Assembly (NCBI RefSeq): GCF_905475395.1
Contig: NC_058340.1
Span: 61,296,181-61,360,180 of the forward strand
Direction of reading: 5' to 3'
Source of the DNA: Chrysoperla carnea
Taxonomy: Eukaryota > Arthropoda > Insecta > Neuroptera > Chrysopidae
Length of the DNA: 64,000 nucleotides
A program made the translations under genes and the position numbers. Position 1 is the first letter of the stretch. The number at the start of each line of letters is the position of its first letter. Under the pieces are notes generated by a model, which saw only the letters and a list, made by a program, of their open reading frames with translations, was not told the origin of the DNA and made no database searches. Below are positions 12,601 through 22,729 of this stretch, in pieces.

Positions 12601-15600
12601 TGTTTAAACACGGCAACCAGGTAATAGGGACAAAAAAAAGGTCTGCAACTGAGGTGTAGCATATTGTATACATTATATACTTTCCATCGGAGTTAATTTT
12701 ATTTAGTAGACACGCCGGTGAAATTAAAAAAAAAATTAATTTTTTATAAATTTAATTAAAAATAATAATGACAATTTCCAAAGGGGTTGCCTAATTTAAA
12801 CATATTTAAAAAATTATCTTGTTCTCTAAAACATCATTTTTGTCTGGTAAGGAGTTCGGTGAAGGACGATCTTAATACGGATCTTAGACTAAGAGTTTTC
12901 AAATGAATTAAAATTGGAAAAGGTTTTTAAACAAATTTTTAAATTACAATTGGTTGCATCTAGTGGAACTGGGCACTGACTTTTCACCAGCACACCACTC
13001 TACTTTTTCTTTAAGATAGATGGATGGTTTCAGTATTAACCATAGAGATAATACCATAGAGCTGTAGAGACATAGAAAACGCAATAAGTTAATTCTTGAT
13101 CAGGCAGAAAGAGACAGAAATTTTAAACGTCCTTCCTTCCGTATATCGCAGCCAATAATAATTGCAACTAGAATCAAGCGCGCAGACGATAACGCATTTA
13201 CTATTAAGGGTTGTAGTTGGGCTATAGTTTTGTATATACTATTAAGGGTTATAGCTGAGACGGGGCGACAACACTGCGATCAAATCGTTTATCGGCGACT
13301 TTGTAGCTCTATGATATTAACCGAAACATACTAACGATTAGCTCCGCTAAACGTAGACATTGTGATAAGTACCTAAACATAGTTTTCGAAGAAATTGGTT
13401 TACCAGCAACATAACATGGCAGAGGGAAAAAATCACTTTGTGGCAATGATTTTTTGAATTTCCATAATTTGGAAAACAACAAATATTATTTATTTTATAT
13501 ACGTATATTTACAAATACAATTTTTTGCATTTTTTAAATTTTGAAGACCGGATTTGTTTTCTGTGTCTGCTTTCAATAAAATAACATTGATTCTTGACCA
13601 AATTTTTGTAAGATCAAGTTTTTATTACGAAATTGCAAGTGACTTTCACCCAATTTACTGATTATCAAGGTAACCAATGTCAATGGAAATTTAAATAAAA
13701 TCAAATTAAAAACCTTGATAAAGGTAAAATTAAAAAAAATATTTAAAAAAAAAAATATACCTAATTTTTTCATCTTTTAGAAACCTTGTTTTAATGTCTT
13801 TATTTTTAATTAAATCTTATTTTGTATAGCATATCTATTAGCTGATCAAGGATACGATGTATGGCTAGGAAATGCTCGAGGGAATACACATTCAAGAAAG
13901 CATATTTCATTGAAAACTAAGGATCCGAAATTCTGGAAGTTCGGGTAATGTTTACTAAAGCCTTTTATAATAGAGTCAAAAAAATTTTAGACTCATATCG
14001 TAAGAAATATCTTAATTTGTATTTAAAAAAAATTAATTACATTTCCTAAATTTAACAGGTTTCATGAATTTGGATATTACGATTTACCAGCATCCATTGA
14101 TTATATTTTGAATAAAACAAATGAAAAACAATTATTTTACATCGGTCATTCTATGGGTACCTTAATGACGTATATTTTGGGATCAACAAGACCTGAATAT
14201 AACGATAAATTTCGTATTAGTATAAATTTATCGCCAGTATACTTTTTGAAAGTTCGAAATCAAATGCAAGCAACAATGGTAGAAGGTATGAATTCCTTTC
14301 AGGTGAGTACTTTGTTGAGTTTGTTTTGTCGGTAAAAATTGCGTAAAAGAAAAAGTATCGAAGGCTATCGTTGCTCATTCCTGTACAGTTGTACCATATA
14401 TTATAAGATGTACATATTTTGCTGAAATTATGATATTTGATGCCCCTTAGTTTTTTTGGGCTATACCAGTTTATAACGCCGCACAAGTTAAAAAAATTTC
14501 GATCGAAATTTTTTCGTTCGGATATCATATAGGTATCAATAAAGTTTCCGAAAATCAATGTTCCCAAGTAGTCAGGTTACTCTCTCACCATTTTTTAAGA
14601 ACGGAGAGAATACACTATTATCTTCGCATTCCAAAGTTTGTACCGTTTTAGAAAAAACAGGTCAAAATTCGACTTTATAAACTTGAGGGCGCAATATCTT
14701 GGCCATATACATGGAAAAATCATGTTTTTTATCGTTCGGGCACAAAGTGTATTTGCACCCACTCCAATGGTTGTAGCCTGACAATTATACCTTGGCAACT
14801 TGGCAACGTTATAATATAATCGTTATTAAATTTGAAAAAATTATACTTTTTAGCAAACTTTAGAGCGACGTGGAATATTCGAAGCGTTCCCATCATCTGA
14901 AGTTAATCTTAAAATAATAAGAATGATCTGTGAGGCGGGATTTTCTATTGAAGAAATATGTTTAGAAACGACGGCTCGATTTCTAGGATGGGATCCAAAA
15001 CAAACCCCATTGGTAATAAATACTAATAATTTGAAAATTAAAAACTCCGAAATTATATATTTTGTTGGTTTTTTTAGCATTTCATTCCACATTTATTGAA
15101 ACATTTTCCGATGGGCACTTCAACACAAACTTTAGCACATTTTGGACAAATTATTAGAGATGCACGCGGTCTAAAACCATTTGATTATGGAACAGAAAAA
15201 AATTTAAAATTGTATGGTGATGTAAAGCCTCCTTTATATGACTTATCGAAAGTTACTTTACCAACTGCTATGTATTATTCACGTGGAGATTTTATTGTTA
15301 ATACTAAGGTTTGTATTTCATAAAACTGAATTCATAGCTAGGTATCGTAAACAGGCTTGAATTTACATACTGGACCACATGTCCCTATTGATCGAAAATT
15401 CAAAATATTTTTGAAGTGAAAACTTCTTTCGGCGCGTTGAGCACTTTTTTGGGTGAACTAAAGTCATTGCTCCATGGTTCGCGTCCGATCACAGAAGTTA
15501 AGCAATATTGAGTACACTTAGTTCTAGGATGGGTGACCGCTTGATCACTATGTATTACTGCTTTTTTATTATTCATAATAGTTTTTTATACTCACATTAA

Positions 15601-15952
15601 TAGTTTCAATTTCAAATAATTAAATTTTATTTATTAATACTATAATTCATTAAAAAATTAAAAGAAAAACACAGTTATTCCACATTTTTTAATTTTTCAA
15701 TTCCGTGGACAGTCCCCATGACTGTATATCTTTTTTTTTAACAAAACGATTGTCATAAATTCTTACATACTATAACTGAAATATAATTTAATAATTTTTT
15801 AGGATGTGAGACAAATTGCTAAATTATTACCAAACTTAGTTGGAGTATATGAAGTACCAAAGAAAAGTTTTAACCATAATGACTTTTTATGGGCGAAAGA
15901 TGCAAAAGAATTAGTTTACAACGACTTAATAAAATTAATAAATAATTTTTGA
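6548..15952 (+). CDS. Acid lipase (lysosomal acid lipase / lipase 3-like), seven exons, complete
   Basis: Exons: 6548-6763, 9183-9375, 13830-13944, 14059-14302, 14854-15012, 15078-15308, 15803-15952, joining to 435 codons plus stop with GT..AG introns. The product is an alpha/beta-hydrolase of the acid lipase family, which cleaves triglycerides or cholesteryl esters in lysosomes or, in insects, often in the gut lumen. A signal peptide covers about residues 1-22 (cleavage near HA-QQ). The oxyanion segment HHGLLG is at 117-122, the family signature NARGNTHSR at 151-159, and the nucleophile elbow GHSMG at 204-208 (Ser206). The likely Asp is 380 (in SRGDF) and His 411 (in FNHND). The triad spacing and total length match the family. 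The start at 6548 is preferred over an in-frame GTG upstream because it begins a clean signal peptide. A possible AATAAA lies at 16299. Intron 2 (4.45 kb) holds the fold-back element and intron 6 a 5S relic; both leave the coding frame intact. Whether it is lysosomal or secreted cannot be told. Confidence 0.93.
7314..7565 (+). repeat. Diverged ~80 bp tandem repeat (minisatellite) in lipase intron 1
   Basis: Three successive units share the pattern GAT(T/C)CACGG.TTGG.CA, a middle GGGTT/GTG region, TTTTTGGCCCTTA and TTC(A/T)CC. They start near 7314, 7398 and 7479, and a fourth start (GATCCA) begins at 7555. Units are GC-richer than the surroundings and differ from each other by many substitutions and small indels. 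Confidence 0.55.
7815..7915 (+). repeat. Short ~20-25 bp degenerate tandem repeats
   Basis: Variants of a GGGAATATTTCGACAAG-like unit follow one another (GGAGATATTTTTGTCCG, GAGAAATATTGTCGTAA, AAGATATTTTGACCAAG). They lie in lipase intron 1. Function is not apparent. Confidence 0.4.
8054..8379. mobile_element. MITE with mariner-like ends and TA target duplication
   Basis: The left end CAGGCTGTCTCAAATAA and the reverse complement of the right end, CAAGGTGTCCCAGATAA, match imperfectly. Subterminal CAGCAATTCTTC is present on both sides. The element is flanked by TA at 8052-8053 and 8380-8381, as in Tc1/mariner-type insertions. There is no coding capacity. It sits in lipase intron 1. Confidence 0.6.
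9490..9620 (+). mobile_element. Retroelement-like tail (GACAGACAGACACACATAGCGG type)
   Basis: The block ATCGGTTCATTCGTTTAGG, CGATGCCACA, a CAGA/CACA tract, then TAGCGGTCAAACTTATAAC recurs at 31820-31975 in this window. Its terminal position and simple CAGA tract are typical of insect non-LTR or SINE 3' ends. Here it lies just after the 5' splice site of lipase intron 2. Confidence 0.5.
10230..10862 (+). repeat. Direct duplication of the arm leader inside the fold-back element
   Basis: The sequence at 10230-10352 (TATAGAAAAGGATACACTAC through GTGTAGTGTTTT) is repeated with about one change at 10740-10862. The second copy begins right where the left arm loses similarity to the right arm, so it marks the rearrangement junction. 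Confidence 0.8.
10405..10734 (+). pseudogene. Truncated left-arm copy of the transposon ORF
   Basis: A 109-codon frame starts [11 protein letters not shown] and runs to the HEEADTR motif, then stops at TAG immediately after the rearrangement junction at 10731. The residues are the same as the start of the minus-strand copy at 12222. The catalytic-looking second half is absent, so this copy cannot encode the full product. Confidence 0.7.
10950..11125 (+). repeat. Two-unit ~87 bp AT-rich tandem repeat
   Basis: AAACAAATCAAAGAACAATATTC...TTATTGAGTA(T/A)T units at about 10955-11038 and 11040-11123 follow head to tail. They lie in the central part of the fold-back element, next to the 3' end of the minus-strand ORF. 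Confidence 0.55.
11169..12222 (-). pseudogene. Transposon-encoded protein with XPG/FEN-like motifs, frameshifted
   Basis: Read from ATG at 12222, the frame carries CFLCKK (residues 6-11), [12 protein letters not shown] and [12 protein letters not shown], then shifts frame at about 11822. It continues with [16 protein letters not shown], ends at a stop near 11417, and resumes in the third frame at about 11410 with [16 protein letters not shown] to an acidic C-terminus (stop 11169). Two frame changes and apparent loss of a short segment near 11415 make it a pseudogene. The EEAD, DTDVL and GSDY motif order resembles the I-region of FEN1/XPG-fold nucleases and a common uncharacterised invertebrate transposon-associated family known from memory; that assignment is inference. 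The start may itself be an N-terminal truncation of a longer family protein. Confidence 0.65.
15476..15567 (+). pseudogene. 5S rRNA-derived relic (5S pseudogene or SINE3-type head)
   Basis: The segment contains GGTTCGCGTCCGATCACAGA, AGTTAAGCAATATTGAG, CTTAGTTCTAGGATGGGTGA and CCGCTTGATCAC, followed by TTACTGCTTTTTT. These match the order of the eukaryotic 5S rRNA middle and 3' half, including the internal pol III control region. The first ~30 nt and many pairing positions have decayed, so it cannot be a working 5S gene. It lies in lipase intron 6 in the same orientation. It could be a dispersed 5S pseudogene or the head of a 5S-derived SINE. Confidence 0.75.
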
Positions 15953-17289
15953 AAGTTAATTTTGTCAAATTTGTTTTATTTTCCCAAACAAGATCCCAGA
16001 GTGATTCCAAAATATTTTCTGTGAACCTCATACATAAGGTCTATTGAAAATACTTTCTATACTTAAACCTGTTATGATTTTTATTAAGATTATGGCTACA
16101 AGGAACGATTCAAGTATTAAAGTCTTAGTTCCACCGTTTCATAGTTGCAGCGGTGAAAACATAAATGTCATCATTTTTAACTAAAACGGTGCTTTGTGCC
16201 AATTCAAATACAGTCAAATATCTTTTTAAGATGTATTGCAAACTACAGTCTTGCCATCTGTGAGTGAATTAAACAAGTTATCAGAAATCTTAGTCGGTAA
16301 TAAAGGTAAAAAGATGTTTATGTATGGATAGAAACATTTATATGAATGTGTGGGTAAAAATAAATATGTATATGGGTAAATGCTTTTTTGAAAGATTTTT
16401 TTAATATTTTTTAACTAGTTTGATTTAAATCTTCGACCTGTAATATACTTATTCGGTGTACTTTTTTAAATAATATACATATTTTTAATTAGTTATATAA
16501 TTTGTAACTAAAAATTGCTGACAAAAGCCATAATCAAAACACATAAACAAGTATCTTTCCACGATTTACGATTTCTTGTTGGCAGGGAGCATAGTAAGTG
16601 GATGGGACAGCTAAATTGATCGCAGGGCTGTTGTCTTATATTTGCATTAAATTATGCGTTGCGTTTTATACAATTTTCAATTGTTTACAAGTAAATGGTA
16701 TAGTCAAATTGAAATTATTGAAAAATAACAAATTGAAAATCGTATTAATCTATACAATATTATATTAATAAAGTAGTGTATTGTTACTATGGTAACTGTC
16801 TGAAATAAAACTCATGCACGGAGTGTATAGTACGCATTCAAAAGCTACAAATGTCGACATCTATTATCCTCTTACCGAAATTCTCAGAATTATACTCCAG
16901 TGCCATCTTTACATTTTATTATAAAGCTAGTGTTTACAGCATTCTAAAATACCGACCGCTTCATTGACTTAAATTCAAAATTATAAAAAAATATTATTTT
17001 TGTATTTTTTGTTAAAATTTTTATTAACCGATTTATAAAAATAAAGAAAGATTTTTATTTAAATAAATATATACTTTTTTTTAAATGGAAAATGGTAAAC
17101 AAACTTTTCAAAAAGTTTTCTAAACCGCATTATTATTAATATAAACAACAGAGTTCTACTTGTAAAATAATTCTATTATATTCAAGTACAGTCATTGGTC
17201 AGTCAGTCTTGTGATGTAAAAATGATAACAATTGTCAAAAGACATTAATTTATGTATCAAAATCTTGCAAATAATCAACATTTTTAAAT
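15953..17289 (+). other. Lipase 3' flank and LAMTOR1 upstream region
   Basis: This is the intergenic space between two same-strand genes. It holds a candidate lipase polyadenylation signal AATAAA at 16299-16304, an inverted copy (16640-16835) of the repeat at 4560, and presumably the LAMTOR1 promoter. No exon or clear core promoter motif is visible. Confidence 0.5.
16640..16835 (-). repeat. Interspersed repeat copy shared with 4.56-4.87 kb
   Basis: The reverse complement carries CGTGCATGAGTTTTATTTC and CATAGTAACAATACACTACTT, matching the copy near 4590-4660 in order but with many changes. The copy ends about 450 bp before the LAMTOR1 start. Confidence 0.45.
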
Positions 17290-19357
17290 ATGGGATGTTG
17301 TTACAGTTGTGATGAAGAAAGACCCACACAGGTAATTATAAAAAAAGATTATTTCAAGTATATTCATGTGTAAAATTTTTTTTTGTTTATATTTTGTTAT
17401 TTACAGAATGGAGAACCAAATGAAAGAACTCATTTACTTGTAGATCCAGTTAGTAGCAGCACAAATATTCTAATAAACAATAGGTAATTGAAACATTTCA
17501 TAATCAATTTTATTTGTTTCTTATGTTTTTTTTTGTTTTTTTAGTGATAGTTATCTAAGTCAATATCCAAATTCATTACCTAAGAAGACTGATGAGCAAT
17601 CTGCATTAAACAGAATATTACAAGAAACAGCGTCGTAAGTATCATATATTTGTTTGAAAAACTACTTAAATCATCTTGGTACCAGTGTTTTGTTTGTTCT
17701 CAGTAAAATGAGAAACCTTATTTTTGATGAGTTAACAGAAATCAAAAATTAAGATTCAGAAGTAAAAAAGGATGTCGTTACTAGTTGCTAAGTGCAAACA
17801 AAATTTTATGATTTAAAAATGTTTGTCAAAAAAATTGTCGTCATGGAAATAGTAGCTAAAACTCTAAGTTTGTATTTTAAGTTTGACAGATTACAAAAAA
17901 ATATCCAAAAGTAGATTCCCCTCAAAAATATTGTTATCATGGAAATATTAGCTAAAACCACGGAGCTAGTAATTATAGTAGGGATGTAGTATAAAGTCCT
18001 ACTTTGGACGAGGGGGTGTATCACTCAGGGGGAAGTAATGTGCCTACTTTTGATTGGCTGCGGCTCTCATTTGCGGGAAATTCAAATAGAACGATATTAT
18101 TTCGTGTGTTTTAGATTTTAATATTTCTATATCCATGGTTTTAGATTGCCTCAAGCAATATGCCTGCTTTTGATTGGCTGCGGCTGTTCGCACTCTCAAT
18201 TGCGGGAAAATTTAAATGGGTAACGAATTCTGCGTGTGTTGTAGATTGGTCCGAGCAAAAAATCTTTCTATTTAAAGTAAAATCTTTTACCCTAAAGAAA
18301 AAAATGTATTTTTTTTTTAAATACAATTTAGAAATAAATTACAAATATAATATTTTTAACTAATTACCCTTGGATGAAGAAATATACCTTTAATATTCCT
18401 ATGACCGACTAATTACCGAAAGAATATCTCGTAAATAATTCGTAAAATAATAAAAATAAAACTTCACTTATTTAAATTAAGATTAGGTTCACGGGTACAT
18501 AATTCAATACATAAATAAGTAATAATTTCCCCAAATAAATTTTTACATTAATTTCATATTTTAAAAATTCTATAATACGTTGAAATTTAGTATTGAAAAT
18601 TAATCGACGAATTTTCGAGACATTCTTAAGCCTTCTTTTGAATTTCATTAGTTAACTTATAATAGTTGTAACACTAGGATTGAAGATTGAATAGAATATT
18701 GAAGTTTAGGTTACTTATATCGTTGAAAAAATTGTTTTAAAACAAGCATAAATACTTCACATATTTATTTTTCTTTACAAATTTTACTTTTCTTTTGAAT
18801 ATAAGATTATTTATTTATGTTGTCCACACTCGTCAAACATGTTTCCATGCTTACAAACGAATCAAAAACACTTAAAGAAGGCTTTAAGCATACTTTCAGC
18901 ATGCGCCAAGTTAACAGCCAATAGAAAGTAGGCACAATGATACCTTGCCTCTTCCCCCGGAGTGAGACTCGCCCCACTCGGTTATACTCCATCCCCTTTA
19001 AAATATTCCTATATCCATGGATTAGAAACTTCAAAAGTATGTTTTATTTTTAGGAATGTAATAGATGTTGCAGCGTTGGATTCCCATAATTTAGAACAAC
19101 AAGAATATGCAGACCGAATACGGCAATATTTACAACGTGTCCAACAAACATTTAGTAATCATAATACGATACCAACATTAACTACACCATGTTTATTAAC
19201 AGATATTCCAACACCAGAAAAAATTCTTACATCAATTGACATAACAAATGACGATTGGGATTTAATAACGAATAGTGTTGCACAAGCGGTTATCGCTGTT
19301 GGTGATCTCAAAGTTGAACATAAAGAGGATTTAGTTGTACCGTTTCGAATTCCTTAA
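17290..19357 (+). CDS. Lamtor1: LAMTOR1 (p18, Ragulator subunit), four exons, complete
   Basis: Exons 17290-17331, 17407-17483, 17545-17634 and 19054-19357 join to 170 codons plus stop. LAMTOR1 is the scaffold subunit of Ragulator, which anchors the Rag GTPases and mTORC1 to the lysosome surface. The N-terminus MGCCYSCDEE carries the expected Gly2 for myristoylation and Cys3/Cys4 for palmitoylation. Conserved family blocks include HLLVDP, TDEQSALNRIL, a TASNVIDVAALDS segment, EYADRIRQYLQRV and the C-terminal EDLVVPFRIP. Length is close to the ~161 aa vertebrate protein. A candidate poly(A) signal AATAAA lies at 19580-19585. Intron 3 (17635-19053) is enlarged by an inverted-repeat element. The gene follows the acid lipase on the same strand by 1.3 kb. 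Confidence 0.95.
17826..17958 (+). repeat. Two-copy direct repeat in LAMTOR1 intron 3
   Basis: A unit with TCATGGAAATA(G/T)TAGCTAAAAC occurs at about 17837-17860 and 17937-17958, about 98 bp apart. It lies just outside the inverted-repeat element. Confidence 0.4.
17985..19015. mobile_element. ~1 kb inverted-repeat element in LAMTOR1 intron 3
   Basis: The left part (GGGGGAAGTAATGTGCCTAC TTTTGATTGGCTG, about 18028-18062) recurs inverted near 18905-18960 (CAGCCAATAGAAAGTAGGCA and CTTCCCCCGG). A direct repeat of the TTTTGATTGGCTGCGGCT block lies at 18046-18065 and 18168-18187. Both ends also hold TATATCCATGG. No transposase is seen. It is probably a non-autonomous DNA element that stops 39 bp before the exon 4 acceptor. 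Confidence 0.5.
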
Positions 19358-19958
19358 ATATTTTTTTATTGTAAAAATCGACACTGACTTTATAAAAAAA
19401 AATATATTATTACCCTGCCTATGATATACATAATATTAATTTAGTTAACTGAACGTTTAATTCAAATCACTGCTTTTCAATTGGTTTCTTTTTAGTGTAT
19501 CCGTTAGAATATTATTGTGTCGTATGCCTTAAAATTTACTTAACAAGCAATATTTCTTTAAGTATCATGTGTCGCGAGAAATAAAAAAATTATATCTGTC
19601 TATAAGTTTTGACAATTAATTTTAAGCATTTTTTTTTATAGAAATAGTTTTCTTATTCTACGAAACCAACTCAGTAAAATTCGATTGAAATTTAAAAAAA
19701 AAATAAATAAAGTTTAAAGATATGAAGTTTATATGCATCCCTACAAACTTCGTTTCGGGAAGCTGGATTAAAATTATATGGAAAAAAAGTGGGGAAAGTC
19801 ACAGACTTAAGTTTCTCGAATAAACGAAACATCTTTGGACTTTAAAAGTTTGTCAAAAGTTGATTTTATTTTTTGTATAATAAGAAACATGATCAATTTT
19901 TGTTGACTTTGAGTTGAGACATACATATTTATTCAAGTGACAGACTAATTACCAGAAT

Positions 19959-20221
19959 CATGGAGGTTAGAAAGAAGGAGAACGATCGCTGTAGGAAATA
20001 GTGTCCCAGGAATACGGACAAAATAAGTGAGGCGCTGCGATCGCTAAGTTGTCTCAATAAAAGCGGGCTATTGTTAAATTTGTACATTATGAAACTAACT
20101 TCACCTACTTATACTCATAAACAACTAACTTCGCAGATACTACTTATCGACGAATTTTCAGGGACAGGCGCGCTAATGTTTTAGCGTGTAGCGATCGTTC
20201 TCCTTCTCTCTAACCTCCATG
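19959..20221. mobile_element. hAT-type MITE with 8 bp target duplication
   Basis: Terminal inverted repeats of 32 bp begin CATGGAGGTTAG and differ at one position. The element is flanked on both sides by the identical 8 bp ACCAGAAT (19951-19958 and 20222-20229). An 8 bp duplication with short terminal repeats is the hallmark of hAT-superfamily insertions. The 263 bp interior has no coding capacity, so it depends on a transposase in trans. Confidence 0.85.
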
Positions 20222-20934
20222 ACCAGAATACTCAAAATAAATAACAATTGTGTTAGTTTAATTTTTTCATCAATTTACAATTACAAACTACAAATTTTAT
20301 AGCGATGAATTTGATTGAAATTATGATTTGCACATTTTTCTGTAAAGTAAAAAAAAATATTGTTTGTTAAATCTAGACATTCCGTGCAAAATAATAAATT
20401 GTTATTTAACCACAAAAAAAAAATTATTCACATCCTATGGAAATAATACTTGATACTCAAAAAATGCTGAATCATAGAATTTTTCAAAAAAGGAGGGTAG
20501 CTGCTAATTTTTGAATGACAAAATTGAGAATTAATATTATGTATATCCTAATATTATGTCATTTGTTTAGTGGATGCTGTTTTGTACAAATTTGAATAAT
20601 TTTGAAGTTGGGGAAACAGTATAAATATCAAAATTATTATTAGATCTCGTGATAAAGAGATAAACCATGACATGAGGATAGTGGGATTGGATCGAAAATG
20701 GTGAATTTTAAATTAATGGACAGTCTCTCAAATCAAAAGGATAGATGTGGGTACTTGAGTTGTATCATTTTCAAAATATCTTCGTTTGAAAGCAAAAATG
20801 TTCATTTCTAAACAATTTACTATATTCATGGAGATGAACTACTACTTAAAAATTTCTATGTTGGCTGTGTCTTGATATTGATTTAAATGCATCTTTCGTT
20901 AAAATTTGAAAATGTGCGATAATAGATGACAAGA

Positions 20935-21165
20935 TCTGAAATAAAAATTAAAATCGTTGATAAACATGAAAGATATAATCAATTAAATAATTTTATCTAT
21001 ATATTTTCTTGCAAAACAATTTTTGATATGTAGTCTCTATGGTAGTCGCAAGTTATGACATCACCACTTGCTATGTTACTCTCTTTCTATTTGTACATTT
21101 CCTTCATATTTTCGTAGTTTTTGATGTTACCCAAAAATTGATTTCACACGATGTTTTGATTCGTT
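20935..21165 (-). repeat. Interspersed repeat family Y, copy 1
   Basis: This ~230 bp block is the inverted counterpart of 36605-36870. Shared landmarks include ATCGTGTGAAATCAATTTTTGG, AATAGAAAG, GACATCA, CATAGAGACTACATAT, TTAATTGATTATATCTTT and GATCT(T)GTCATCTATT. It has weak similarity to family X in the GTGACGTCAT region. Confidence 0.5.
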
Positions 21166-22597
21166 AACGAATGTCGGTCGATTGACGCAATAAAAAAAAT
21201 TTTCGGGCACAGGCCTATTAACTATACTCCATGTTTTTAAATTAATAAATGATCTCTCTCGTATCTTTCCTTTTTCTAACTTAACCACGGGATGTTATTT
21301 CTTATATTATACAGTCTCCCTCCCCAACCCAAAAAATTAGTTAACAGAATAAATGTTTGATTTGTATTGTAATTAATACTTCCTTAATGAAGAGGTAATG
21401 CCATTTTAAAGTCTTGAAAATACTTTTTAAAGAGAGGAAGGTACGTAGTTTAGCGTTTCAATTTAATAAACGGGATCCAAGACCAACATGACTACTCAAC
21501 TTAATAGATAATGTATTTATCGGAAATTGTTGTGATGGAATTGTAGTCGAGAGTCAAAATATGCGAGAAGTATTTTATTGAAAGTCTCGAAATGAGAAAT
21601 AATTTTTTTAATCTCATAGAATTGTAAAAAGTTTTAATGGTACAAAATCGGAAATTCGATGATGATTTATTATTAAAATGCCAAATTTTATTATTTTCTT
21701 TTTATGTTTCCTAAATATTAAATAATGAAATAGTTTTATCAGATAAAAAATCTTTTTTGGCCTAAGTTTACACAAATTATTATTAGTTAATGGAATCATC
21801 TATGTATCAAATAAACCCTCTTCATTATGACTGGGTACTTGCACCTCCTTAAATTTTTTTAAATCATCTTTATAATTATCTATCTTTTCACCTTAATTAT
21901 TGTTCTGAAGCTTCCCTGTGACAATGGGGCTGTCATATTATATCATTTATAAATTAGTTTAATTAATTTTCGTTTGTTTAATAAGACTACCAAGGATTAA
22001 ATATCAATTGTGAGAAAGGCAGAATTATGATAATATTGAGTTCAAACTCAGTTTATCCTTTCCATAAACACTCAGTCAGGTAAATAATATTTGTGGTAGT
22101 TCAAAAGAAATTAATTTGTTAAAAATTTGTAATTTCTTGGAAAAAAAAAACCATCTACTAATTAAAAACTTATTTTTAGCAATAGATTAAAAATTATAAT
22201 TTGTTCTTAAAATGGCATTAATTTGTATTCCATTTAAATTTTTTGAACTTTCTTTCATCCACTAAACGATTGATTTGATGCTTGTTTTTATTTTCTAAGA
22301 TATAAATCAACACATTTTTCATTAATTAATATTACTTTGTTAATTTTTTTTTATACGTTTGTTGATTCAAATGTGATGTTTTATTAATTATATTATTATT
22401 CTTTCAATATTTTGTTTGTCTTTTTTCTTTCTTATTGGTTTATACATGTATATTTAATATTTAGATAGAGATATAAAATAAAAAGAAAAATTTATTAAAA
22501 AAATGCTATTTGTACACAGTTATATATAAATATAGATACTAACATTATGTAATTTATTTGTTTTATTTCTGTATATTAGCGGGAGATCACAGTTCAG

Positions 22598-22720
22598 ATG
22601 TCAGAGTTACTTCCAATGAAGAGTTCTCACTTCACGAATAGAAAAGTGAAGTTGGTTTAAAAAAATCTTTACTAGTATACAAGATAAGAACGTTTAAAAT
22701 TCCTTATTAAAAAGAAAAAA
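22598..22720 (+). repeat. Family X repeat, 5' part
   Basis: The segment contains AGTTCTCACTTCACGAATAG, AAAAGTGAAGTTGG and GAACGTTTAAAATTCC, matching the beginning of the copy at 3451. It breaks off at an A-rich run just before the 22730 hairpin. Confidence 0.5.
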
Positions 22721-22729
22721 AAAAAAACA

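Larger units (their letters stand above)
9744..12883. mobile_element. Fold-back transposable element with ~988 bp inverted arms
   Basis: The left arm 9744-10731 and the right arm 11896-12883 are inverted copies of equal length with no indel visible. They are almost identical; one substitution is near the ends (CTTCTTACC versus CTCCTTACC). The outer sequence on both sides reads GATCCGTATTAAGATCG inward. The 1164 bp centre (10732-11895) holds an extra copy of part of the arm leader, AT-rich tandem repeats, and the C-terminal coding part of a minus-strand transposon ORF. The whole lies in lipase intron 2. A target-site duplication was not resolved, so the superfamily is unknown. The near-identity of the arms suggests recent origin or gene conversion. 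Confidence 0.85.

Noticed and set aside
9735-12895. Target-site duplication of the fold-back element
   Set aside because: TAG-like matches beside both ends are too short and do not align cleanly with the arm ends.
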